From Streptomyces sp. NBC_00525 (lineage in GTDB: Bacteria; Actinomycetota; Actinomycetes; Streptomycetales; Streptomycetaceae): DNA of 64,000 bases. The stretch is taken from contig NZ_CP107834.1 in the NCBI RefSeq assembly GCF_036346595.1, forward strand, positions 3,844,001 to 3,908,000, written 5' to 3'. The position numbers and the translations under genes were made by a program. The notes under the pieces are model-generated. The model ran no database searches. It worked only from the letters and a program-made list of their open reading frames with translations, and was not told the origin of the DNA. Shown here piece by piece: positions 8,830 through 16,980 of this stretch (position 1 is its first letter; each line of letters begins with the position of its first letter).

Positions 8830-8866
8830 GCGGCCCGCACCACCCCCCACCGGTGGTGCGGGCCGC
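8830..8866. terminator. Bidirectional rho-independent-like hairpin between convergent genes
   Basis: Perfect 15-bp stem GCGGCCCGCACCACC / GGTGGTGCGGGCCGC with a 7-nt loop. It lies 24 nt after the stop of the plus-strand membrane protein gene and 22 nt after the stop of the minus-strand binding-protein gene, so it can end both transcripts. There is no U-tract, as is usual in Streptomyces. Confidence 0.8.
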
Positions 8867-8887
8867 GGGCGGCCCCGGACGGTCGGC

Positions 8888-10171
8888 TCAGCGGCCGGCG
8901 CTGGCGTCGACCAGGGTCTCGGTGACGTCCACGAAGCCCTTCCGCGTGGCGACCAGCCGCCCGTTCCGCACCACCTGGAGCGTCACCTTGGTGTTGACGA
9001 TCCGGGGGTACGACTTCGAGCCGATCATGTCCTCGTAGTGCCAGCGCAGCGCGGGCGTGAGGCCGCCGGTGTCCACCCGGTCGCCCTGCTGCAGCGCCGC
9101 GGTGACCTTCCCGGCGGTGATGTCGGGCTCCCGCATCGCCTCGACGAGCGACCGCAGCACGGTGTACGCGATCCAGGTCGTCTGCACGCCCGTGTCGTCC
9201 GGGTCGATCCGGTTGTCGCCGAAGGCGTGCTCGCGGATCACCCGGCGCATCTCGTCCCACCGCGCGTCGCCCGGCGGCGGGTACCAGCCCGTGACGTACG
9301 CCCCCTCGAACGGGCTGTTCCGGCCGCCGGTGCGGTCGATGAGCGGCTGGTCGACGCTGCCGAGCACCGAGGCCACCCGCACCGGGGTGCCCTCCGGCTC
9401 CAGCCGCCGGAACGAGTCGAAGAACGTCTCCGTGCGGTCCCCGAGCACGGACGTCACACAGCCGCCGCCCGTACCGGCCACGGAAAGGGCCCGTTCCGCC
9501 TCCCGGCCGTACGAGGTGGCGTCCTCGGCCGCCGGTATGTCGAGCGGCTCCGGGCGCCCCGCGCCGTCGAGACCGGTGGTCAGCAGCCACGCCTGGCTCC
9601 AGCCGGCCAGCGTGTCCGGCCGCACCAGCGAGACCCGCTCGCAGCCCCGGGCGAGCTGCACGGCGGTCCCGGCGAGCAGCGCGGGCTGGCCGCCGGTCAG
9701 CGGATAGGAGCTGTAGCTGCTGTACTCCTCCTCGGAGGCGCCGTAGCCGCCGATGTACGGGATGCCGGCGACCTGGAGCGGCGCCATGAACGCCTGCCCG
9801 TGCCGGCTGTACGAGCCGAGGACCGCGACCGCCTTCTCCTTGACGGCCCGCCGGGCGCAGTCGCCCGCCCCGGTCGCGGTGTCCTGTTCGTCACAGGTGA
9901 CGACGCGCAGCTTGTGCCCGTCGATGCCGCCGGACTCGTTGACCCAGCGCCCGTACGCCTGGGCCATGGCGGTCATCCCCGCCATGTTCGCCGCGTCCGG
10001 GCCCGTGGTGCCGCTCGGCGCCCACGTCATGACCGTGACGGGCTTCCCGGATGCCCCCGGTCCGCCGGGGAGCGCGCCACAGCCGGTCAGCAGCAGCGCC
10101 CCCGCCGCCACCGCGCCGGTGAGCGTTCTGAAGGGGCGGGTGGGGGAAGAGGGGCGTCGCCGTCCGGTCAT
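8888..10171 (-). CDS. Lipoprotein, ABC-type branched-chain amino-acid-like substrate-binding protein
   Basis: Periplasmic-binding-protein type I fold, 427 aa. The start at 10171 gives MTGRRRPSS, an Arg-rich n-region, a hydrophobic core and the lipobox LLLTGCG with the lipidated Cys near residue 30. The body shows LivJ-like features: TWAPSGTTGPDA at the N-terminus, VVTCDEQDTATGAGDCARRAVKEK (two Cys, here split as VTCDEQD and GAGDCARR), and VAVLGSYSRHG. An in-frame start 17 codons upstream lacks signal-peptide logic. No permease or ATPase genes adjoin it, so it may serve a transporter encoded elsewhere or act as a sensor. Ligand unknown. Confidence 0.8.
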   Translation of the reverse strand: MTGRRRPSSPTRPFRTLTGAVAAGALLLTGCGALPGGPGASGKPVTVMTWAPSGTTGPDAANMAGMTAMAQAYGRWVNESGGIDGHKLRVVTCDEQDTATGAGDCARRAVKEKAVAVLGSYSRHGQAFMAPLQVAGIPYIGGYGASEEEYSSYSSYPLTGGQPALLAGTAVQLARGCERVSLVRPDTLAGWSQAWLLTTGLDGAGRPEPLDIPAAEDATSYGREAERALSVAGTGGGCVTSVLGDRTETFFDSFRRLEPEGTPVRVASVLGSVDQPLIDRTGGRNSPFEGAYVTGWYPPPGDARWDEMRRVIREHAFGDNRIDPDDTGVQTTWIAYTVLRSLVEAMREPDITAGKVTAALQQGDRVDTGGLTPALRWHYEDMIGSKSYPRIVNTKVTLQVVRNGRLVATRKGFVDVTETLVDASAGR

Positions 10172-10294
10172 GGGCCCTGAGCCTTCCGCGTCCGGGGTAA
10201 CACCGCGCTGTGGACTCGACAACGCTCGGTGACGTCACGGTGAACGCCAGGGGCCGGTCGGGGCCGCCGGGAAGGGAACGTACGATCGACAACC

Positions 10295-10792
10295 GTGCAG
10301 CAAGGTTCCGAGAACTCTTCCCGTCGCGGCCGTCGCTCCTCCACCATGGGCGGCATGCCGCTCAACGACCTTCCGTGGTGGCGCTGGCGCAGCAATGTGC
10401 GTTCGGCGCTGCACATGCTCTCCGACCCCGTCTTCCACCACGAGTACTGGCTGGCCGGCCGCGAGGGGTACGGCGACGTCACCGACGCCGTCTACCGCCT
10501 CGTCGAGGACACCTGGCTCGACAACTGGTCCGCCGAGAAGTACGTCGGCACGATCTTCCGGGACGCCACCGAGGCCGCGCTCGTGGACGCCGCGGTGCTG
10601 CGGGTGCTGCGCATCCTGCACCAGGTCGGGGCGGACGCCCACGTCTCCGTCTATCTGGACCATCCGGGCTGGCCGGAGGCCGTCACGGCCGCGCGCGAGG
10701 CCCATGTCCTGCTCTCCACCAACGACGGCGAGGACCCCGATGTCGCGCCCCGGTCCCTGGACGTGCTCCGCATTTTGACTAGGACGCCATGA
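10295..10792 (+). CDS. SCO4402-family conserved hypothetical protein
   Basis: A 165-aa protein matching the actinobacterial SCO4402 family that precedes purU in Streptomyces. The core runs from PLNDLPWWRWRSNVRS (about 22) through SDPVFHHEYWLAGREGYGD to a DVLRILT tail. The composition is soluble, with Trp-rich patches; no catalytic motif is recognised. The start is a GTG followed by a Ser/Arg-rich, possibly flexible leader; an ATG at 10346 just before GGMPLNDL is an alternative. It lies 28 nt upstream of purU on the same strand, so co-transcription is likely. Function unknown. Confidence 0.8.
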   Translation: MQQGSENSSRRGRRSSTMGGMPLNDLPWWRWRSNVRSALHMLSDPVFHHEYWLAGREGYGDVTDAVYRLVEDTWLDNWSAEKYVGTIFRDATEAALVDAAVLRVLRILHQVGADAHVSVYLDHPGWPEAVTAAREAHVLLSTNDGEDPDVAPRSLDVLRILTRTP

Positions 10793-10820
10793 GCGGCCGC
10801 CGGTGTGGCACGCTACGGGG

Positions 10821-11693
10821 ATGACCGCTCCACAGCCCACCGCCTCCGAACAGTACGTCCTCACCCTGTCCTGCCCCGACAAACAGGGCATCGTGCACGC
10901 CGTGTCGAGCTATCTCTTCATGACCGGCTGCAACATCGAGGACAGCCAGCAGTTCGGTGACCACGACACGGGACTGTTCTTCATGCGGGTCCACTTCTCG
11001 GCGGGCTCCCCGGTCACCGTGGACAAGCTGCGGGCCAGCTTCGCCGCGATCGGCGACTCCTTCGCCATGGACTGGCAGATCCACCGCTCCTCGGAGCGGA
11101 TGCGGATCGTGCTCATGGTCAGCAAGTTCGGCCACTGCCTCAACGACCTGCTGTTCCGGTCCCGCAGCGGCGCCCTGCCCGTCGAGATCGCCGCCGTCGT
11201 CTCCAACCACCCGGACTTCGCCGAGCTCGTCGCCTCGTACGACGTGCCGTTCCGGCACATTCCGGTGACCCGGGACAACAAGCCGCAGGCCGAGGCCGAG
11301 CTGCTGGAGCTGGTGCGCGCCGAGAACGTGGAACTGGTCGTCCTGGCCCGCTACATGCAGGTCCTCTCGGACGACCTGTGCAAGCAGCTGAGCGGCCGGA
11401 TCATCAACATCCACCACTCGTTCCTGCCGAGCTTCAAGGGCGCCAAGCCCTACCACCAGGCGCACGCGCGAGGCGTGAAGCTCATCGGCGCCACCGCCCA
11501 CTACGTCACCGCCGACCTCGACGAGGGCCCGATCATCGAGCAGGAGGTCGAGCGCGTCGGCCACGGCGTCACCCCCGACCAGCTCGTCGCCATCGGCCGC
11601 GACGTCGAGTGCCAGGCGCTGGCCCGCGCGGTGAAGTGGCACGCGGAACGCCGCATCCTGCTCAACGGCCGCCGCACGGTGGTCTTCGACTGA
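10821..11693 (+). CDS. purU: Formyltetrahydrofolate deformylase
   Basis: Hydrolyses 10-formyl-THF to formate and THF, balancing the one-carbon pool and supplying formate for purine synthesis. At 290 aa it is full length. An ACT-type regulatory domain (about 10-90) opens with LTLSCPDKQGIVHAVS. The catalytic formyltransferase-like domain (about 95-290) contains the nucleotide-fold start RIVLMVSKFGHCLNDLL, the hallmark LARYMQVLS, the catalytic-loop motif INIHHSFLPSFKGAKPYHQA and the conserved ATAHYVTADLDEGPII. The ATG at 10821 was chosen over an upstream GTG because PurU proteins begin just before the ACT domain. Confidence 0.96.
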   Translation: MTAPQPTASEQYVLTLSCPDKQGIVHAVSSYLFMTGCNIEDSQQFGDHDTGLFFMRVHFSAGSPVTVDKLRASFAAIGDSFAMDWQIHRSSERMRIVLMVSKFGHCLNDLLFRSRSGALPVEIAAVVSNHPDFAELVASYDVPFRHIPVTRDNKPQAEAELLELVRAENVELVVLARYMQVLSDDLCKQLSGRIINIHHSFLPSFKGAKPYHQAHARGVKLIGATAHYVTADLDEGPIIEQEVERVGHGVTPDQLVAIGRDVECQALARAVKWHAERRILLNGRRTVVFD

Positions 11694-11702
11694 GCGGAAC
11701 CG

Positions 11703-12989
11703 TCACAACCGGCTGAGCGAGGCGGCCGCGAACAGCACGTCGCGGATCGCCTCGCGGTCCCCGCGCTGACCGGCCGCCGCCTCCACCGGCTGCACCCGCC
11801 CCGCCACCAGCCGGCAGAACTCCACCCCGTCGAGCGCGACCTGCGCCACGCTGTGCGCGGCGGAGCCCAGGGCGGCGGGGGAGTCCAGCGCGACGTACCA
11901 GTCGCCGCCGCCCGAGCCCTCGATCTCCAGATGCAGCGAGCGCCCCGGCGAACCGGCCGTCACCAGCTGCCGGGCCGGGCCCGCGAGCCCCGACCTGCGC
12001 CGTACCGCGAGGGCGGCGGGCAGCATCCGCACCGCGAGGTCGATCATCCGGTGCAGATGCCCGGCGGACGGCGGCTCGTACGGATAGTCCACCGCCTGCG
12101 CGATGTCCCAGGCGTGCACCCAGCACTCGAAGGCCCGGTCCAGCAGGGCGTCCTGCAACGGCAGCGCGAAGTCCCCGTACGACACGGACAGCTCCGCCAC
12201 CCCGCGCCCCGCGAACGACACCGTCCGGATCAGCGTGTGGCTCTGCTCGCGCCACGGGCCCCGGACGGCGCGGGTGGGCGGGACGCGGGTCGAGGCCCAG
12301 TACGCCTCGGTGCGCGCGGTGGGCGTGAGCGGGGCGCCGGGCAGCGGGTCGCCGAGCCCCAGGGCGGCGCCGATCAGCGCGTCCACGGTCGTCAGATGGC
12401 CGATCACCCCGGCGACCGTCGTCCGGCGGCTCACCGGGCGCTCGCCCTCGAACCACTGGAGCCGCACCGGGGCGTGCCACTCGGCGTCCGCGATGTCCCG
12501 CAGCAGCGCGTCGAGCCGGGCCGTCTCGGCGTCGTACGGGGCGGCCCAGTCGGGCACCGGGATCTTCGCGGGCCGCCGGTTCAGACAGGCCTCCAGCACG
12601 CGGGCCCGCAGCAGCGGATCGAGGTCCAGGCTGCGGTCGGTGTGCAGCAGCCCCACGGCGTCCCGCAGCCGCAGCGCCTCCTCGGCGCAGGGCACGCAGT
12701 CGGTGAGGTGCGCGTCGACCGCGGCGGCCTCCTCCGGGGAGCAGGCGGCGAGCGCCCATGCCCCGAGGAGCGCCTGGAGCACGCGGTGCGGCAGTACGGG
12801 GGCGGGTGGTGCGGACGGTGCGGGCACGGCCGCCTCCGGTGGTGGCTGGGGCTGCGCCGGTGGCGGCAGCGGTACGCGGCTCAGGTCGCCGAAGTCGTCG
12901 GCGGGCGGCCGCGGGCCCGGTATGCGGCGGGCGCCGCGTACCTCCTCCTCGCGGCCCTCCTCGTCCCGGCCGTCCGTACCACCGCTCAC
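11703..12989 (-). CDS. Zinc-finger (zf-HC2) anti-sigma-like protein fused to an MDMPI/maleylpyruvate-isomerase-like domain
   Basis: A 428-aa protein whose GTG start overlaps the stop of the sigma-factor gene (GTGA), so it is coupled to it. Residues 1-70 are Pro/Glu-rich. A zinc-binding anti-sigma motif (HLTDCVPC, with a preceding CSPEEA) lies around 90-130. The remainder, about 170-428, looks like a mycothiol-dependent maleylpyruvate isomerase/DinB-like helical bundle: DAEWHAPVRLQWFEG and GHLTTVDALIG near the start, FECWVHAWDIAQAVDYP in the middle. The expected role is to hold the cognate sigma factor in check; the fused domain may sense a thiol signal. No membrane segment is present. Confidence 0.8.
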   Translation of the reverse strand: MSGGTDGRDEEGREEEVRGARRIPGPRPPADDFGDLSRVPLPPPAQPQPPPEAAVPAPSAPPAPVLPHRVLQALLGAWALAACSPEEAAAVDAHLTDCVPCAEEALRLRDAVGLLHTDRSLDLDPLLRARVLEACLNRRPAKIPVPDWAAPYDAETARLDALLRDIADAEWHAPVRLQWFEGERPVSRRTTVAGVIGHLTTVDALIGAALGLGDPLPGAPLTPTARTEAYWASTRVPPTRAVRGPWREQSHTLIRTVSFAGRGVAELSVSYGDFALPLQDALLDRAFECWVHAWDIAQAVDYPYEPPSAGHLHRMIDLAVRMLPAALAVRRRSGLAGPARQLVTAGSPGRSLHLEIEGSGGGDWYVALDSPAALGSAAHSVAQVALDGVEFCRLVAGRVQPVEAAAGQRGDREAIRDVLFAAASLSRL

Positions 12990-13558
12990 AGCGCCCTCCC
13001 GTACCCCGGCGGCGGGGCGCCCTCCGGCGGGCGGGTCCGGGCGGTGGCCAGCAGTTGCAGCCCGAGCCGCAGCCGGCGCCGCGCCTCGTCCTCGGTGACC
13101 CCGAGGTCCGCGGCGGCCTGCCGGTAGTCCCGGCGCTGCGCGTACGCCAGCTCCAGGGCGGCCCGCAGCGGGGCGGGCATGGACGCGACGATGTAGTCGG
13201 CACGGGCGGCCGAGGTGGCCCGGCGCACCCGTTCGTCCAGCTCGTCCGGGTCGTCGGGGCCACCGTCGGCGTCGGCGTCGGCGCGCAGCCGGCGGACGGA
13301 CTCGCGGTGGGTGAGATGGGCCACCCAGGCCCGCATGGAGCCCTGCTTCGGGTCGTACGCCTCCGGATGCTCCCAGACGTATCCGAAGACCTCGCGGGTG
13401 ACCAGGTCGGCGGCGTCCTCGTCGTCCAGCATCCGGTTGGCCTGGCTGTGGACGAGCGCGGCGAACCGGTCGTACATCTCGCCGAGGGCGGCCGCCTCGC
13501 CGCGGGCCAGCCGCTGCTGAATCCTGCGATCCCAGCGGGGTGGTGCGTTTTTGGCCAT
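12986..13558 (-). CDS. RNA polymerase sigma factor, ECF-like
   Basis: A 190-aa group 4-like sigma factor. Region 2 (about 15-90) includes MYDRFAALVHSQANRML, DEDAADLVTREVFGYVWEHP and an RAWVAHLTHRESVRRLRAD segment. Region 4 (about 125-180) has the helix-turn-helix ALELAYAQRRDYRQAAADLG. ATG 13558 was chosen because it follows an ideal GGGAGG ribosome site by 5 nt; the frame extends 28 codons upstream without support. It is co-transcribed with the zinc-finger regulator and divergent from a STAS anti-sigma antagonist, which fits the SCO4409-SCO4410 arrangement as I recall it. Its targets are not visible here. Confidence 0.88.
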   Translation of the reverse strand: MAKNAPPRWDRRIQQRLARGEAAALGEMYDRFAALVHSQANRMLDDEDAADLVTREVFGYVWEHPEAYDPKQGSMRAWVAHLTHRESVRRLRADADADGGPDDPDELDERVRRATSAARADYIVASMPAPLRAALELAYAQRRDYRQAAADLGVTEDEARRRLRLGLQLLATARTRPPEGAPPPGYGRAL

Positions 13559-13870
13559 CTGACCTCCCGCCTCCGGCCGCGGAAACCTGGTGTCCGTCCT
13601 CGTCGTTCCGTCCGAATGTAGTCGGCCACCCCCACTGAACACGCCCCTTTACGGCAAGTACGTCCCTCGGGGCGTCCCGGATGGTAGGGAATGCGACCCC
13701 GCCGTCTGACGGAATCGGACCCGAAGCGATCATTTCTGCCGGAATCGTTTCCGGACCGGTCCTTCGTGGCCGGTGTTTCGCGAGGGGCCCACGGGGGCAG
13801 CGGCGAATGGAGGAACGCAAACTTCCGGATCGCCGGGCTCGCCGGAATCCCCGGAGCGAGAGGCCCAGTC
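13559..13870. promoter_or_regulatory. Divergent control region between sigma factor and STAS genes
   Basis: 312 bases without a gene. GGAATC occurs near 13711 (in GACGGAATCGG), at 13741 and near 13850. The 13741 copy lies inside the inverted repeat CCGGAA-TCGT-TTCCGG (13739-13754). These could be operator or ECF promoter elements for autoregulation; no complete -35/-10 pair stands out. Confidence 0.35.
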
Positions 13871-14245
13871 GTGACCCTGAAAGTCTCGGAGACCGAGCGG
13901 GGCGGATGGACCGTGCTGCACATAGCCGGTGAACTGGACCTCCTCACCTCCGCCACCGTCCGCCAGTCCGTGCACGACGCGGTCGCCGCGGGCCGCCACG
14001 ACGTGGTGCTCGACCTGTCCGGGGTCCGGTTCTGCGACTCCAGCGGGGTCGGCGTGCTGATCGCCTCGCGCCGTCTGATGCGGTCCTGCGGGGGCCGGCT
14101 GCGGCTGATCCTGCCGGCGCGGGGCGCCGAGGAGGGCTCGCACGTCAACCGGGTGCTGGCCGCGCTCGGGGTGCGCCGGCTGTTCGACGTGTATCCGGAC
14201 TGGGATGCGGCCGTCGATGAGGAGTCCGAGCCGCTGACGGCCTGA
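13871..14245 (+). CDS. Anti-sigma factor antagonist (STAS domain)
   Basis: A 124-aa SpoIIAA/RsbV-like STAS protein. It starts VTLKVSETERGGWTVLHIAGELDL and carries the phosphoacceptor loop CDSSGVGVL near residue 57, where the first or second Ser would be phosphorylated by a HATPase-type kinase. In partner switching the unphosphorylated form binds the anti-sigma kinase and frees the sigma factor. GTG 13871 follows a GGAGCGAGAGG stretch; the longer frame to 13691 gives a leader unlike STAS proteins. It is divergent from the sigma factor and close to a HATPase-domain protein at 15333, its likely partner class. Confidence 0.9.
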   Translation: MTLKVSETERGGWTVLHIAGELDLLTSATVRQSVHDAVAAGRHDVVLDLSGVRFCDSSGVGVLIASRRLMRSCGGRLRLILPARGAEEGSHVNRVLAALGVRRLFDVYPDWDAAVDEESEPLTA

Positions 14246-14337
14246 AACAGCCGTATCCGGGGGTGCGGACGCGGGTCGGCCAGGGGCTGAATCAGGTAAG
14301 TGACACGTGACGCCTCGGGGCGTCGTACTCTCCCCGC

Positions 14338-14859
14338 ATGGACAGCGCAGAGTATGAGCGCAAGATCGCCTTCCGCTTCGCCGCCTTCGACCAGGACGGC
14401 AGTGGATACATCGATCGCGCGGATTTCAACGCCGCCGCGGCCCGTCTGCTCACCGAGTTCGGTACGACGGCCCGCTGCGACAAGGGTCAGGCGCTCTACA
14501 GCGGCGCCGAGGCGTTCTGGCAGGGCATGGCCGGCATCGCCGATGTGGACGGGGACCAGCGGGTCACCCGTGAGGAGTTCGTCGGGGGCGCGGTGAAGCG
14601 GCTCCGGGACAATCCGGAGCGGTTCGCGGAGATCGCCCGCCCGTTCCTGCGGGCGGCGCTCGCGGTGGCGGCCGGGCCCACGGGCGACGGCGGGGCGCCG
14701 GTGGCCGCGGTCGAGCGGGCGCTGCGGGTGCTCGGGGCCGGGCCGGAGGCGGCGGCGTTCGCCGCGCAGAGCCTGGACGTGGACCGGGACGGCGGGGTCG
14801 TCGAGGACGACGCGGTGGCCGCGCTCGCCGCGTACTTCACGGTGATCGAACCCGAGTAG
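14338..14859 (+). CDS. EF-hand calcium-binding protein
   Basis: A 173-aa cytosolic calmodulin-like protein. Three EF-hand loops are visible: DQDGSGYIDRADF (about 18-30), DVDGDQRVTREEF (about 68-80) and DVDRDGGVVEDDA (about 142-154). Acidic residues occupy loop positions 1, 3 and 12 in the first two; the third is weaker because its twelfth position is not Glu. Similar 4-EF-hand proteins occur in Streptomyces; here only three loops are recognisable. A TACTCT box ends 6 nt before the ATG, which hints at a leaderless transcript. The role is probably Ca2+ buffering or sensing; partners unknown. Confidence 0.88.
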   Translation: MDSAEYERKIAFRFAAFDQDGSGYIDRADFNAAAARLLTEFGTTARCDKGQALYSGAEAFWQGMAGIADVDGDQRVTREEFVGGAVKRLRDNPERFAEIARPFLRAALAVAAGPTGDGGAPVAAVERALRVLGAGPEAAAFAAQSLDVDRDGGVVEDDAVAALAAYFTVIEPE

Positions 14860-15332
14860 CGGGGCGGCCGCGGGGGAACGTCACGCCCGGGGGCATTCCG
14901 CCCTTGGGCGTGACGCAGCGCGACCATCGACGGGCGATCACGGCTTGTGCCGTTTGCGTGCTTCGTCACGGGGTGGAGTCGGTGCCCGACTCAGGTACCC
15001 TCCGAGGCATGCGAGTGGATCTGGAACCTGGCGGTCCGGGGGTGGCCTGTGCGGCGCGCCGGGTCCGCGAGGGGTGCTCCGCCCGTGGTCGGAGCGGTGT
15101 GGCCGGGTCTCCGGGGGAGACGATTCTCCGGCCGGCGCGGTCCCGTTGTTCGACTCTCCGCGATGTGCGTCGCACAGTATGCACCACGCGTACTCCTTCG
15201 CGCTGGAATATGCCCGAAGCGCTTGTTGCGGTGACTGTACGTCAACCATGCTGTCGTGCAAGGGAATCACGTTCCGTGACCCTGATGAGGAGGCGCGAGG
15301 CGATGTGTCCGCCGGTTCGGATGGTGTGAGCG
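14860..15332. other. Intergenic region upstream of the HATPase gene
   Basis: About 470 bases. Several short frames exist but none has Streptomyces codon bias. A TACCCT box precedes an ATG at 15009 in leaderless fashion, but the downstream frame is Arg/Cys-rich and unconvincing. GTTGCGGTGACTGTACGTCA near 15227 is relatively A/T-rich and may be part of the promoter for the gene at 15333. No terminator hairpin was recognised. Confidence 0.3.
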
Positions 15333-15827
15333 GTGCAGGTGCTTCAGGTTCAGTTGGAGGTCGGGCCCGACCCCGCGGAGGTCGGACGGGCCCGCAGATG
15401 GGCGCGCTCACGGCTCGCCGGGTCCGGCCTGGCGGATGACGAGCCGCTGGCCGAGACCCTGATCCTGCTCATCTCGGAGCTGGTCACCAACGCGGTCGTG
15501 CACACCGGCTGCCCCGCCGTGCTGCGCATGCTGTTCGGCTCGCCGGGCGGGCCGGGGAGCGTCGGTACGGTCCGGGTCGAGGTCGCCGACGCCAGCTGCC
15601 GCCCGCCCCAGCAGCGGCACGCACGCGGTGAGGACACCGGCGGCCGCGGCCTGGAACTGGTGGACGGCCTGGCCGACCGCTGGGGCTGGCAGCCGGAGGG
15701 CGCGGGCAAGCGGATCTGGTGCGAGGTGGACCGCCGTATCCCGCTCGTCCAGGTGCAGCTCCAGCCCGGCGCGCACGGGGCCGTCCAGGGCGCCGAACCG
15801 TCCCACGCGGTCCCGCAGGGCGGCTGA
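15333..15827 (+). CDS. ATP-binding protein, anti-sigma-factor-like HATPase domain
   Basis: A 164-aa GHKL/HATPase_c protein of the RsbW/SpoIIAB-like Streptomyces class. The N-box is LLISELVTNAVVHTG near residue 50; the G-box region is DTGGRGLELVDGLADRWGW near 107. No receiver or membrane segment is present. Such proteins phosphorylate STAS antagonists or bind sigma factors, so the STAS protein at 13871 is a candidate partner. The last 25 residues are a variable Gln/Gly-rich tail. The start is GTG 15333; no strong ribosome site precedes it, so the start is a little uncertain. Confidence 0.85.
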   Translation: MQVLQVQLEVGPDPAEVGRARRWARSRLAGSGLADDEPLAETLILLISELVTNAVVHTGCPAVLRMLFGSPGGPGSVGTVRVEVADASCRPPQQRHARGEDTGGRGLELVDGLADRWGWQPEGAGKRIWCEVDRRIPLVQVQLQPGAHGAVQGAEPSHAVPQGG

Positions 15828-15874
15828 GGCGGCTGCGCCGGGCGGCCCTTCGAGCCCTTGACTCCGCCGGGCCC

Positions 15875-16900
15875 TCAGAACCGGTTCCCGGCCGCCGGGC
15901 TGCCTGCGGCCGGGCTGCCCGCCGTCGCGCGGAACGTACGCCGGTACACCGTGGGCGAGACGCCCAGGGCCGCCTGGAGGTGCTGCCGCAGGGACGTGGA
16001 GGTGCCGAACCCCGCGTCCCTGGCCACCTGGTCGATGGACAGGTCGGTGGACTCCAGCAGCCGGCGCGCCAGTTCCACCCGCTGCCGGGTCAGCCACTGC
16101 ACCGGACTGACGCCGACCTCCTCGCGGAACCGCCGGGTGAACGTCCGTACGCTCATCGACTCCTGCTGGGCCATGTCCCGCAGCAGGATCGGCCGCTCCA
16201 GCCGGGCCAGCGCCCAGGCCCGCGCGGTGGTCGTCGTGGCGAACTGGGTGTCCGGGACGGGCCGCTGGATGTACTGCGCCTGGCCGCCCTCGCGGTGCGG
16301 CGGCACCACCGTGCGCCGGGCGACATCGTTGGCGACGGCCGTGCCGTGGTCGCGGCGCACCATGTGCAGGCAGAGGTCGATCCCGGCGGCGACCCCGGCG
16401 GACGTCAGGACGTCCCCGTCGTCGATGAACAGGACGTCCGGGTCGACGCGCACGGCGGGGAAGACCCGCTGGAAGTGGTCGGCGTAGGCCCAGTGCGTGG
16501 TGGCGGGGCGCCCGTCGAGATAGCCGGCGGCGGCCAGCACGTAGCTGCCGGTGCAGATGGACACCATCCGGGTGCCCGGCCGTATGTACGCGAAGGCGGC
16601 GGCCAGCCCCTCGGTCAGCCGGCCCTCGCTGTGCACGGGCCCCAGCTCGTAACTGGCCGGGACGACGACGGTGTCGGCGGTGGCGAGCGCCTCGGGGCCC
16701 TGGCCGACCATGATCGTGAAGTCCGCGTCGGTACGGACCGGGCCCGGCGGACGTATGGAACAGGTCACGACGTCGTACAGCTTGCGACTGCTCCGGCCCT
16801 GGGTCCCCAGAGGGCGGGCGAGCCCGAAAATCCTCTGGGGAATGCCCAGTTCGAAGGGGAGAAGCCCATCAAGGGCGAGAACGACGACCCGGTGCGGCAC
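15875..16900 (-). CDS. GlxA-family transcriptional regulator (DJ-1/PfpI-like domain plus AraC HTH)
   Basis: A 341-aa regulator. Residues 5-190 form the DJ-1/PfpI-like amidotransferase-fold sensor: VVVLALDGLLPFELGIP at the start, VSICTGSYVLAAAGYLDG with the nucleophile-position Cys, and ATTHWAYADHF. Residues 215-320 are the AraC double HTH: LARLERPILLRDMAQQ, SVRTFTRRF and SIDQVARDAGFGTSTSLRQH. The GTG start has a GGGAG site 6 nt upstream. It is divergent from an MFS transporter, the usual position for a local activator or repressor of that transporter. Ligand unknown. Confidence 0.88.
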   Translation of the reverse strand: MPHRVVVLALDGLLPFELGIPQRIFGLARPLGTQGRSSRKLYDVVTCSIRPPGPVRTDADFTIMVGQGPEALATADTVVVPASYELGPVHSEGRLTEGLAAAFAYIRPGTRMVSICTGSYVLAAAGYLDGRPATTHWAYADHFQRVFPAVRVDPDVLFIDDGDVLTSAGVAAGIDLCLHMVRRDHGTAVANDVARRTVVPPHREGGQAQYIQRPVPDTQFATTTTARAWALARLERPILLRDMAQQESMSVRTFTRRFREEVGVSPVQWLTRQRVELARRLLESTDLSIDQVARDAGFGTSTSLRQHLQAALGVSPTVYRRTFRATAGSPAAGSPAAGNRF

Positions 16901-16980
16901 AGCGGACTCCCTTCGGCCCGGCCCGGCCCAGCAAAAAGGCCCTAGCTGGTATAGACCATAAGCTGATACATGTCCTCGGT

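Noticed and set aside
15009..15329. Possible small gene starting ATG 15009 with a TACCCT box
   Set aside because: Encodes an Arg/Cys-rich chain without codon bias; the intergenic region is better viewed as control sequence.
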